Source: Candidatus Sulfotelmatobacter sp. (GTDB lineage: Bacteria > Acidobacteriota > Terriglobia > Terriglobales > Acidobacteriaceae). From it: DNA of 11,894 nucleotides. The stretch spans positions 1 through 11,894 of the forward strand of contig JASHRB010000247.1 in the NCBI GenBank assembly GCA_030037575.1, in the 5' to 3' direction. A program made the translations under genes and the position numbers. A model generated the notes under the pieces. The model was not told the origin of the DNA. It did no database searches and saw only the letters and a list, made by a program, of their open reading frames with translations. Below, one piece after another: positions 6,617-11,894 of this stretch. Positions within the stretch are counted from its first letter, which is position 1; every line of letters begins with the position of its first letter.

Positions 6617-6691
6617 GCGGGAGTAACTCAGTGGTAGAGTCACAGCCTTCCAAGCTGTTGGTCGCGGGTTCGATTCCCGTCTCCCGCTCCA
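6617..6691 (+). tRNA. tRNA-Gly (anticodon UCC)
   Basis: A 75-base cloverleaf: acceptor GCGGGAG pairs with CTCCCGC, then discriminator T and an encoded CCA. The anticodon stem ACAGC/GCTGT closes the loop CTTCCAA with anticodon TCC. The T arm contains GGTTCGATTCC. In E. coli the matching glyT precedes thrT. Here it follows tRNA-Thr(GGU). Confidence 0.97.
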
Positions 6692-6704
6692 GATTGAGGC
6701 GTTT

Positions 6705-6722
6705 TGCGGGCGTGAGCCCGCA
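6705..6722. repeat. Hairpin with GNRA-type loop after tRNA-Gly
   Basis: TGCGGGC (6705-6711) and GCCCGCA (6716-6722) form a perfect 7-base-pair stem closed by GTGA, a stable GNRA tetraloop if transcribed. It starts 13 bases after the tRNA-Gly CCA. A related but imperfect GGCGGGCGTGAGCC occurs at about 6302-6315, so this may be part of a recurring element. Confidence 0.5.
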
Positions 6723-6756
6723 GGGAAAATCCCGAGTGCAGCGCGAACTTGAAGCA

Positions 6757-6773
6757 AGCGCGCCAGGCGCGCT
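6757..6773. repeat. GC-rich palindrome in the spacer before the 111-residue ORF
   Basis: AGCGCGCC and GGCGCGCT flank a single A, giving a near-perfect 17-base palindrome. No T-run follows. It may belong with the other inverted repeats in this tRNA spacer region. Confidence 0.4.
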
Positions 6774-6823
6774 CCCAGATCCTTGGGCGACGAAAAGCAT
6801 GTCGCCTTCCGGATGACAAGCGT

Positions 6824-7159
6824 ATGGCGTTCGAGCAGGCGACCATCAAGGTTCAAAAGCAGGAAGAGTTTGGCAAGTTGCGGGCTGCAATCGAGCAAGC
6901 TTTCCTGGCGGAAAATGTGGAGCGGTTTCTCAAGCAGCTGGCTCGCAGGGGAATTCGGGTGCGGGATCTCGATGCTGCTCTGGCAGCGTGTGCGCTAGAA
7001 GGCGCGGCGAAAAGCCAATCCCATGCGAGCGCATGGCAGTTGTATCAGGGGTTGCCGCTCTCGGATCAGGCGCAGATGCGCGAGTTTTATTTGTCGAAGC
7101 TGGAAACGGTGGAGGCGGCGCTGCGGCATAAGTTCAAGAAACTTTATCAATATTACTGA
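6824..7159 (+). CDS. Conserved-looking protein upstream of tuf, unknown function
   Basis: The 111-residue product starts MAFEQATIKVQKQEEFGKLR and is rich in Ala, Glu, Lys, Leu and Gln. It is predicted by eye to be almost all helical, with no membrane segment, signal peptide or cysteine-based metal site. A segment LKQLARRGIRVRDLDAAL (about 41-58) is followed by a second helical block ending LRHKFKKLYQYY. I recognise no family. The in-frame TTG at 6749 would add 25 residues that look like read-through of spacer palindromes, so the ATG at 6824 is preferred. Its ribosome binding site is weak: GGA lies about 12 bases upstream. It sits between tRNA-Gly and tuf in the same direction, which suggests co-transcription and perhaps a translation-related or stable-RNA-linked role, but that is inference from position only. 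Confidence 0.65.
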   Translation: MAFEQATIKVQKQEEFGKLRAAIEQAFLAENVERFLKQLARRGIRVRDLDAALAACALEGAAKSQSHASAWQLYQGLPLSDQAQMREFYLSKLETVEAALRHKFKKLYQYY

Positions 7160-7164
7160 GGTAA

Positions 7165-7183
7165 CGCTGGCGAAACGCCAGCG
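7165..7183. promoter_or_regulatory. Stem-loop in the tuf leader
   Basis: CGCTGGCG (7165-7172) and CGCCAGCG (7176-7183) form a perfect 8-base-pair stem with an AAA loop. It lies between the stop of the 111-residue ORF and the AAGGA ribosome binding site of tuf at about 7199-7204. No T-run follows. It could be a transcript-stabilising or processing hairpin that separates tuf mRNA from the upstream tRNA part, or a REP-like unit. Confidence 0.45.
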
Positions 7184-7206
7184 CCACGTAAGGATAGGAC
7201 AAGGAA

Positions 7207-8394
7207 ATGGCGAAAGAGAAATTTGATCGGACCAAGCCGCACTGCAACGTGGGGACGATCGGACACATTGACCACGGCAAGACCACGCTGACGGCGGCCA
7301 TCACCAAGGTGTTGTCCAAGCACAATCCCAAGATACAGTTTCGCTCGTTCGACTCGATTGACAATGCTCCGGAAGAAAAAGCGCGGGGCATCGCGATCGC
7401 GACGGCGCACGTGGAGTACGAAACGGCGAACCGGCACTACGCGCACGTGGATTGTCCGGGGCACGCCGACTACATCAAGAACATGATTACGGGGGCGGCG
7501 CAGATGGATGGGGCGATTCTGGTGGTGGCGGCGACCGACGGTCCCATGCCCCAGACGCGAGAGCACGTGCTGCTGGCCCGTCAGGTGGGGGTGCCGTATA
7601 TCGTGGTGGCGCTGAACAAGTGCGACGCGGTGGACGATGCTGAGTTGCTGGATCTGGTAGAGCTGGAAGTGAGAGAGCTGCTGAAGTCGTACAAGTTTCC
7701 CGGGGACGAGGTGCCGGTGATTCGCTTGTCGGCGCTGGGCGCGCTGAACGGGGAAGCCAAGTGGGAGAAGCAGATTGACGCGCTGATGGAGGCGGTGGAT
7801 AAGAGCGTGCCCCAGCCGGCGCGTGAGCTGGATAAGCCGTTTCTGATGCCGATTGAAGATATTTTCTCGATTCAGGGCCGGGGCACGGTGGTCACGGGCC
7901 GCATCGAGCGGGGCAAGGTGAAGGTGGGCGAGGAAGTGGAGATTGTGGGCTTCCGCGAGACGCGCAAGACCGTGGTCACCGGGGTGGAGATGTTCAAGAA
8001 GCAACTGGACGAAGGCATGGCGGGCGACAACGCGGGTCTATTGCTGCGGGGCACGGCGAAAGAAGAGGTGGAGCGGGGCATGGTGCTGGCCAAGCCGGGA
8101 TCGATTACGCCCCACACCAAGTTCAAGGCGGAAGTATACATTCTGACGAAAGAAGAAGGGGGGCGGCATACGCCGTTTTTCAAGGGCTACCGGCCGCAGT
8201 TTTATCTGCGCACCACGGACGTGACCGGAGTCGCCGAACTTCCTGCCGGCACGGAGATGGTGATGCCGGGGGACAACGTCAGCCTGACCATCGAACTGAT
8301 CACGCCGGTGGCGATGGAGAAAGGCTTGCGCTTTGCCATCCGCGAAGGCGGCCACACCGTCGGTGCGGGAACCATCGCTGAGATTGTGCAATAG
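7207..8394 (+). CDS. tuf: Elongation factor Tu
   Basis: EF-Tu delivers aminoacyl-tRNA to the ribosome in a GTP-dependent way. The 395-residue product is full length. The GTP-binding motifs are clear: G1 GHIDHGKT (19-26), G3 DCPGH (82-86, with catalytic-type H86), G4 NKCD (137-140) and G5 SAL (175-177). Domains 2 and 3 follow without gaps ([33 protein letters not shown]). The switch I segment reads [15 protein letters not shown], with alanine at 63 where nearly all EF-Tu have the Mg2+-coordinating G2 threonine (E. coli Thr61). Further unusual positions are A135 (usually Phe) and L174 (usually Gly). A good AAGGA lies a few bases before the ATG. Four tRNAs and a small ORF precede it and rpsJ follows after 222 bases. 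A second tuf copy elsewhere in the genome is likely but not visible. Confidence 0.97.
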   Translation: MAKEKFDRTKPHCNVGTIGHIDHGKTTLTAAITKVLSKHNPKIQFRSFDSIDNAPEEKARGIAIATAHVEYETANRHYAHVDCPGHADYIKNMITGAAQMDGAILVVAATDGPMPQTREHVLLARQVGVPYIVVALNKCDAVDDAELLDLVELEVRELLKSYKFPGDEVPVIRLSALGALNGEAKWEKQIDALMEAVDKSVPQPARELDKPFLMPIEDIFSIQGRGTVVTGRIERGKVKVGEEVEIVGFRETRKTVVTGVEMFKKQLDEGMAGDNAGLLLRGTAKEEVERGMVLAKPGSITPHTKFKAEVYILTKEEGGRHTPFFKGYRPQFYLRTTDVTGVAELPAGTEMVMPGDNVSLTIELITPVAMEKGLRFAIREGGHTVGAGTIAEIVQ

Positions 8395-8616
8395 GCGGTG
8401 AAGATGGGGCGACAGCCGCCCTTGGCGGCGCTTGGGAAGGGCAGAAAAGTTAGGCGTTACCGAGGTCCTGCGCGAGACAAGAAGCTTCGTGCTCAGGATG
8501 ACAGTGGAAAGGGTACTCGGGCCACAGGGACAATGCAGCTTGCAACATGCTGCCTGATCTTTCCTTCCGGGGCTTTTCTAGCAAGATCGGCCGGGAGGGG
8601 TTAGCGAGATGAAACC
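8395..8616. other. tuf-rpsJ spacer with inverted repeats
   Basis: No credible gene lies in these 222 bases. Visible structures are GCCGCC-CTT-GGCGGC (8415-8429), GCAGC/GCTGC (8535-8539 and 8549-8553), and GATCTT/AAGATC (8556-8561 and 8583-8588). None is followed by a clear T-run, so no intrinsic terminator is called. A separate S10-operon promoter would be expected near here, but I cannot point to convincing -35 and -10 boxes. The leader may hold regulation of the ribosomal protein operon. No similarity to the E. coli S10 leader is claimed. Confidence 0.45.
8461..8503 (-). repeat. Possible degenerate dispersed repeat (GTCATCCTGAGC type)
   Basis: Read on the minus strand, GTCATCCTGAGC (8502-8491) is followed by a GAAGC and, further on, by GCAGGACCTCG. 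Sequences of the form GTCATCCTGAGC...GAAGC...GGACC are, as far as I recall, a common intergenic repeat in Acidobacteriota. This copy would be degenerate. No second copy is in the window, so the call rests on memory. Confidence 0.3.
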
Positions 8617-8946
8617 GTGAGTGGACAGGAAAGAATTCGCATAAGGTTGAAAGCCTACGACTATCGCGTGCTCGATCAGTCAACGGGCGAAATCGTCGAC
8701 ACGGCGCGGCGCACGGGAGCGCAGATTGCGGGCCCCATTCCGCTGCCCACGATGAAAAACAAATACACCGTGCTGCGTTCGCCGCATGTGGACAAGAAGT
8801 CGCGCGAGCAGTTTGAGATTCGCACGCACAAGCGGCTGCTCGATATCCTCGAGCCCACCCAGCAGACGGTGGACGCGCTGATGAAGCTCGATCTGCCGGC
8901 GGGCGTGGATGTGGAGATTAAGGCGTTCGGGAAGGAACATAAATAA
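8617..8946 (+). CDS. rpsJ: 30S ribosomal protein S10
   Basis: S10 belongs to the 30S head and, as NusE, to transcription antitermination complexes. The 109-residue product carries the family blocks [15 protein letters not shown] (8-22), [11 protein letters not shown] (35-45), [20 protein letters not shown] (54-73) and [14 protein letters not shown] (91-104). It is slightly longer than the E. coli protein because of a basic C-terminus. The start is a GTG at 8617, chosen because the family begins at this point (M-x-G-Q) and no in-frame ATG exists nearby. GGGAGGGG at 8592-8599 is too far for direct use. A three-codon ORF (ATG-AAA-CCG-TGA, 8609-8620) lies between them and its stop overlaps the GTG. 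It opens the S10 operon. Confidence 0.97.
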   Translation: MSGQERIRIRLKAYDYRVLDQSTGEIVDTARRTGAQIAGPIPLPTMKNKYTVLRSPHVDKKSREQFEIRTHKRLLDILEPTQQTVDALMKLDLPAGVDVEIKAFGKEHK

Positions 8947-8954
8947 ATCATGGG

Positions 8955-8995
8955 GGGACTGGCCGGGCGGCTGTCCCGGTCGAGCCAAGCTCGAC
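8955..8995. repeat. Stem-loops between rpsJ and rplC
   Basis: GTCGAGC (8979-8985) and GCTCGAC (8989-8995) make a perfect 7-base-pair stem with a CAA loop. Just upstream, GGGAC at about 8955-8959 can pair with GTCCC at about 8973-8977. A weak ATCATTTT follows the second stem. This is not a convincing terminator inside an essential operon. An attenuating or mRNA-processing role is possible. Confidence 0.4.
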
Positions 8996-9045
8996 TCAAT
9001 CATTTTCCCCGCCAATGGCCAAAGCCAAGCTGCACGGAGAAGGAA

Positions 9046-9774
9046 ATGGCGACAAGAGTTACAGGCATTCTGGGCAAAAAAGTCGGCATGACGCAGCTGT
9101 TCGACTCCAAGGGCGACGTGCGCCCGGTCACGGTGTTGCAGGCCGGCCCGTGCGTGATTACCCAGCACAAGTCGGCGGTCAAAGACGGCTACGAAGCAGC
9201 CCAGATCGGCCTGGTCGAACTGATGAAGCAGTCGAAGCTGAGCAAGCCTGCGCAGGGACATTTGGCCAAAAACAATCTTCCGCCGGTGAAGTTCATGCGC
9301 GAGGTTCCGCTCGAGAGCGACGGCGACGGGGATGGTGCCGTGAAGGCCGGCGATCGCGTCCTGGTGGATATTTTCGAGGGGGAAAAATTCGTCGATGTGG
9401 CGGGAGTCGGTAAAGGCCGCGGTTTTCAGGGCGTGGTGAAGCGGCATCACTTCGGCGGCGGACCGAAGTCGCACGGATCGATGTTTCAGATTACCGGTTC
9501 GATTGGCTCGTCGGCGTTTCCTTCGCGGGTGTTCAAGGGAATGCGCATGTCGGGGCACATGGGCCATCAGCGTGTGACGGTGCGCAACCTGCGCGTGCTG
9601 GGCGTGGATAAAGACGAGAATCTGTTGGTCGTGGAAGGCAGCGTGCCCGGGCCCGCAGGCGGCTACCTTGTGATTACGAAAGCGAAAAAGCCGCCGCGAG
9701 AGCGCCGCGGGTTTGCCGGCGCGGCCACGGTCGATCCGTTGAAGGCGGCAAAGAGAGCGGCGAAGAAGGCGTAG
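9046..9774 (+). CDS. rplC: 50S ribosomal protein L3
   Basis: L3 is an early-assembling 50S protein that reaches toward the peptidyl transferase centre. The 242-residue product starts VTGILGKKVGMTQLFD (5-20), the family N-terminus. It has the signature region HHFGGGPKSHGSMF (134-147) followed by GSIG (151-154) and FPSRVFKGMRMSGHMG (158-173). I placed the start at the ATG at 9046, which has GGAGAAGG just upstream. The frame is open back to 8950 but those 32 codons are spacer and not L3-like. Compared with the shorter E. coli protein (209 residues), there is a small acidic insertion SDGDGDG (91-97) and a basic, Ala/Lys-rich C-terminal tail (213-242). Second gene of the S10 operon. Confidence 0.97.
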   Translation: MATRVTGILGKKVGMTQLFDSKGDVRPVTVLQAGPCVITQHKSAVKDGYEAAQIGLVELMKQSKLSKPAQGHLAKNNLPPVKFMREVPLESDGDGDGAVKAGDRVLVDIFEGEKFVDVAGVGKGRGFQGVVKRHHFGGGPKSHGSMFQITGSIGSSAFPSRVFKGMRMSGHMGHQRVTVRNLRVLGVDKDENLLVVEGSVPGPAGGYLVITKAKKPPRERRGFAGAATVDPLKAAKRAAKKA

Positions 9775-9814
9775 AGACCGGTGGACGAGGCGTCCGCCGC
9801 TTCATGGGAAGGCT

Positions 9815-10549
9815 ATGGCGACGATTGACATTCACGATTTGAGCGGGAAAAAGGTGGGAACGTTGGATCTGGCCGATGAGATTTTCGGCGCGGTCAACGA
9901 GGACCTGCTGTGGGAAGCGGTGAAGCATTACCGCGCCGGGCAGCATCGCGGTACTCACGCGACCAAGGCTCGCTGGCAGGTGTCCGGTTCGGGTAAAAAA
10001 CTTTGGAAACAAAAGGGTACCGGACGCGCACGTATCGGGTCGATCCGATCTCCGTTGTGGCGGCATGGGGGCACGGTGCACGGGCCGGTTCCGCGCTCCT
10101 ACGACTACAGGTTTCCGCGTAAAAAGCTTTTGGGGGCGCTGCGCTCGGGGCTGGCGGCAAAATTTGCCGAGGGCAAGCTGATGATCGTGAATGCGTTCGA
10201 CGTGAAGGAAGCGAAGACCAAAGAGTTCCGCAAAGTGCTGGAGGCGCTGCACGTGGATTCGACCGTTTTGCTGGTCGACTCGCCCAAGGCCGCGAACCGC
10301 AATCTGGAACTCAGTTCGCGCAACATCGAGGGGCTCGAATTCATCGCCGGGAACGAGGTTCATCCCTATCATTTGCTGCGCTATGACCGGGTCATTTTTT
10401 CCCATGCCGCGATCGAGAAACTGCAGTTAACCTTGCGCAACTCTTTGCCCAAGCAACCGCCAAAGCCGGCCGAAGACGAGAGTGCGAAAAAGGCGGCGGC
10501 CGCTCCGCGGCGGCGCACCCGCCATGAAAAAGCGGCGGAGGTGGCTTAA
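9815..10549 (+). CDS. rplD: 50S ribosomal protein L4 with C-terminal extension
   Basis: L4 binds 23S rRNA and lines the exit tunnel. In E. coli it also represses its own operon. The 244-residue product has the L4 hallmark loop KKLWKQKGTGRARIGSIRSP (61-80) and the LWRHGGTVHGPVPRSY segment (81-96) that contacts rRNA. It then has the globular C-terminal half through YDRVIFSHAAIEKL (190-203). From about residue 207 a Pro/Lys/Ala/Arg-rich tail of about 38 residues follows, ending RRRTRHEKAAEVA. This tail is beyond the roughly 200-residue usual length. It has no domain character and is probably disordered and rRNA-facing or solvent-exposed. GGGAAGG a few bases before the ATG is a good ribosome binding site. 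Third gene of the S10 operon. Confidence 0.97.
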   Translation: MATIDIHDLSGKKVGTLDLADEIFGAVNEDLLWEAVKHYRAGQHRGTHATKARWQVSGSGKKLWKQKGTGRARIGSIRSPLWRHGGTVHGPVPRSYDYRFPRKKLLGALRSGLAAKFAEGKLMIVNAFDVKEAKTKEFRKVLEALHVDSTVLLVDSPKAANRNLELSSRNIEGLEFIAGNEVHPYHLLRYDRVIFSHAAIEKLQLTLRNSLPKQPPKPAEDESAKKAAAAPRRRTRHEKAAEVA

Positions 10550-10561
10550 GGCCGAATCAAT

Positions 10562-10855
10562 ATGAAATCCGCATACCAGATCATTCGCCGTCCGGTGATT
10601 ACGGAAAAAGGTTTGGCCATCAAAGAAAACCAGAACACGCTGGTGTTCCAGGTTGCGCCCAAGGCGACCAAGACGGAAATCAAGGAAGCGGTGCAGGCGA
10701 TTTTCAAAGTCAAGGTGTATTCGGTGCGCACCGCCACCTATCCGGGGAAAGAGCGCCGGCGCGGCAGATTTGCCGGCTACCGTGCGGATTGGAAAAAGGC
10801 TTATGTGCGCCTGCGCGCCGGCGAGAAGATGCCGGAGTACGCGCAGAATTTGTAA
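10562..10855 (+). CDS. rplW: 50S ribosomal protein L23
   Basis: L23 sits at the tunnel exit and is a docking site for trigger factor and SRP. The 97-residue product has the family blocks IIRRPVITEKG (7-17), NTLVFQVAPKATKTEIKEAV (25-44), IFKVKVYSVRT (47-57) and GYRADWKKAYVRLRAGE (71-87). Length is normal. It begins 12 bases after the rplD stop. The only ribosome binding site is an AAGG overlapping that stop, about 10 bases from the ATG, so translation may be partly coupled to rplD. It is followed by an unusually long gap of 147 bases before rplB. Confidence 0.96.
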   Translation: MKSAYQIIRRPVITEKGLAIKENQNTLVFQVAPKATKTEIKEAVQAIFKVKVYSVRTATYPGKERRRGRFAGYRADWKKAYVRLRAGEKMPEYAQNL

Positions 10856-10864
10856 CACCCGTTG

Positions 10865-10980
10865 TTGGCCGTTCGTCATGGGCGTGGGCCAATACGAACG
10901 AGCGACGGTAAAAATCCGGCGGTTGGTTTTGCGTTGATTCGGTTTGCGGTTCCGTGGCCTGCCAACCACAGGGAATCAAC
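10865..10980 (+). promoter_or_regulatory. Candidate structured RNA in the rplW-rplB gap
   Basis: Two successive pairs of interleaved inverted repeats occur. TTGGC/GCCAA (10865-10869 with 10888-10892) interlocks with GTTCGT/ACGAAC (10871-10876 with 10894-10899). Then GGTTGG/CCAACC (10921-10926 with 10962-10967) interlocks with GTTGATTC/GAATCAAC (10933-10940 with 10973-10980). The order A-B-A'-B' allows either pseudoknots or switching between alternative hairpins. The last arm ends 22 bases before the rplB ATG, next to its ribosome binding site. Chance is possible. Confidence 0.35.
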
Positions 10981-11002
10981 CACGAAGCAAAGGGCTGATT
11001 TT

Positions 11003-11827
11003 ATGCCAATCAAGACATATCGACCGACGACCCAGACGTTGCGTTATCGCACGACCCTGGTCAACGACGACATTACCACCAGGTATCCGCACAAGCCGCT
11101 GCTCGAGCCGAAGCGGCGTACCGGCGGACGCCGCAACTCGGGCGACACCACCATGCGCTTCATCGGCGGCGGGCACAAGAAGAAGCTGCGCATCATCGAC
11201 TTCAAGCGCGACAAGACCGGCATCCCCGCGACCGTGGTCAGCATTGAGTACGATCCGAACCGCTCGCCGCGCATTGCCTTGCTCGCCTATGCCGACGGCG
11301 AGAAGCGCTACATTTTGCAGCCCGAGGGATTGAAGGTGGGGCAGAAAGTTGTGAGCGGACCCGAGGCCGACATTCTGGTGGGCAACGCGCTGCCGTTGCG
11401 CAATATTCCTCCCGGCACGCCGATTCACAATTTGGAACTGAAGCCGGGCAAAGGCGCGCAGATGGTGCGTTCGGCCGGCGGAGTGGCGCAGCTGGTCGCG
11501 AAAGAATCGGATTATGCGCTGGTGAAGCTGCCTTCGGGCGAGACCCGCAAGGTTTCGCAGGACTGCATGGCAACCATCGGACAAGTGGGTAACCTCGATC
11601 ACGAAAACGTCACCATCGGCAAGGCGGGACGCGCGCGCTGGCTGGGATGGCGCCCGCACAACCGGGGCGTGACCATGAACCCGGTGGATCATCCCCACGG
11701 CGGGGGAGAAGGAAAAACTTCGGGCGGCCGGCATCCGGTGACGCCCTGGGGTCAGCCGACGCGGGGTTACAAGACCCGCAACAACAAGCGGACGGACAAG
11801 TTTATCGTCAGCCGGAGAAGCAAATAG
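11003..11827 (+). CDS. rplB: 50S ribosomal protein L2
   Basis: L2 binds 23S rRNA near the peptidyl transferase centre and is needed for subunit joining. The 274-residue product is of normal length. Recognisable blocks are [19 protein letters not shown] (51-69), [14 protein letters not shown] (81-94), [20 protein letters not shown] (130-149), and [16 protein letters not shown] (222-237), where H230 corresponds to the functionally important His229 of E. coli L2. The C-terminus [11 protein letters not shown] is also typical. The start is the ATG at 11003 with AAGGG upstream. The frame is open further up to 10862, but those codons are the structured spacer and not L2-like. rpsS should follow. The 67 bases after the stop to the window edge contain no recognisable S19 start. 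Confidence 0.97.
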   Translation: MPIKTYRPTTQTLRYRTTLVNDDITTRYPHKPLLEPKRRTGGRRNSGDTTMRFIGGGHKKKLRIIDFKRDKTGIPATVVSIEYDPNRSPRIALLAYADGEKRYILQPEGLKVGQKVVSGPEADILVGNALPLRNIPPGTPIHNLELKPGKGAQMVRSAGGVAQLVAKESDYALVKLPSGETRKVSQDCMATIGQVGNLDHENVTIGKAGRARWLGWRPHNRGVTMNPVDHPHGGGEGKTSGGRHPVTPWGQPTRGYKTRNNKRTDKFIVSRRSK

Positions 11828-11894
11828 GCGGAGTGGTTTTGCAGTGGCATTCAAAGGGGCGAGGGTGATAAAGCTGTTGGCTGGACGCTGACGG
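11828..11894 (+). other. Intergenic sequence after rplB, cut by window edge
   Basis: Nothing can be identified in these 67 bases. The expected next gene, rpsS, would have to begin beyond the window. GGGGCGAGGG at about 11857-11866 resembles a ribosome binding site but leads only to a GTG that does not read as S19. Confidence 0.4.

Noticed and set aside
6530..6898. Minus-strand frames containing GIEPATNSLEGCDSTTELLP and similar
   Set aside because: Antisense translation of tRNA-Gly extended through spacer palindromes.
7153..8004. Minus-strand open frame of about 280 codons across tuf
   Set aside because: Antisense shadow of EF-Tu, rich in His, Arg and Leu as expected for such frames.
8415..8429. 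GCCGCC-CTT-GGCGGC hairpin as a tuf terminator
   Set aside because: No T-run follows; the next bases are GCTTGGGAAGG. Kept only as an inverted repeat in the spacer.
8398..8604. 68-codon plus-strand frame in the tuf-rpsJ gap
   Set aside because: Runs through inverted repeats and a probable dispersed repeat, starts right after tuf without a ribosome binding site, and has no protein-like pattern.
8680..9567. Minus-strand open frame across rpsJ and rplC
   Set aside because: Spans two genuine ribosomal protein genes and their spacer in antisense, with shadow composition.
10976..11854. Minus-strand open frame of about 290 codons across rplB
   Set aside because: Antisense shadow of L2.

Overview
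The window looks like chromosomal core sequence from a GC-rich, non-enteric bacterium. An Acidobacteriota-like origin is my best inference. It rests on the protein sequences as I recall them, on the pairing of a class V aminotransferase with a serA-type gene, and on short inverted repeats in the spacers. No taxonomic search was run. There is no CRISPR array, phage, insertion sequence or integrase.

Left part (1-4629), mixed housekeeping genes. On the minus strand lie the first 46 codons of a D-3-phosphoglycerate dehydrogenase (serA, cut by the window edge), a doubtful small membrane ORF, and a class V aminotransferase. The first and last together suggest serine or glycine metabolism. A YqeY-domain protein reads on the plus strand from what looks like a leaderless promoter. 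It converges, with one base between the stops, on rsmI (16S rRNA C1402 2'-O-methyltransferase). Upstream of rsmI is a membrane-anchored protein of unknown function.

Middle (4630-7206). A decayed acetyltransferase-like gene of the CelD/BcsL type (4758-5240) is recognisable only by joining reading frames. Then comes a stretched tRNA-tuf unit: tRNA-Thr(UGU), tRNA-Tyr(GUA), a 60-residue membrane ORF, tRNA-Thr(GGU), tRNA-Gly(UCC), a 111-residue unknown ORF, then tuf. The same four tRNA species precede tufB in E. coli, there in the order Thr-Tyr-Gly-Thr. Here the last two are swapped and the spacers are long and rich in hairpins and repeats.

Right part (7207-11894). tuf is followed not by secE/nusG, as tufB usually is, but by the S10 operon: rpsJ, rplC, rplD, rplW, rplB. 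The window ends before the expected rpsS. The locus therefore joins a tufB-type upstream side to a tufA-type downstream side. EF-Tu itself has alanine where the switch I (G2) threonine is expected. I see no clear new defence or mobile system. The most notable signals are this EF-Tu substitution, the hybrid tuf context, the repeat-filled tRNA spacers with two small ORFs, and interleaved inverted repeats upstream of rplB.
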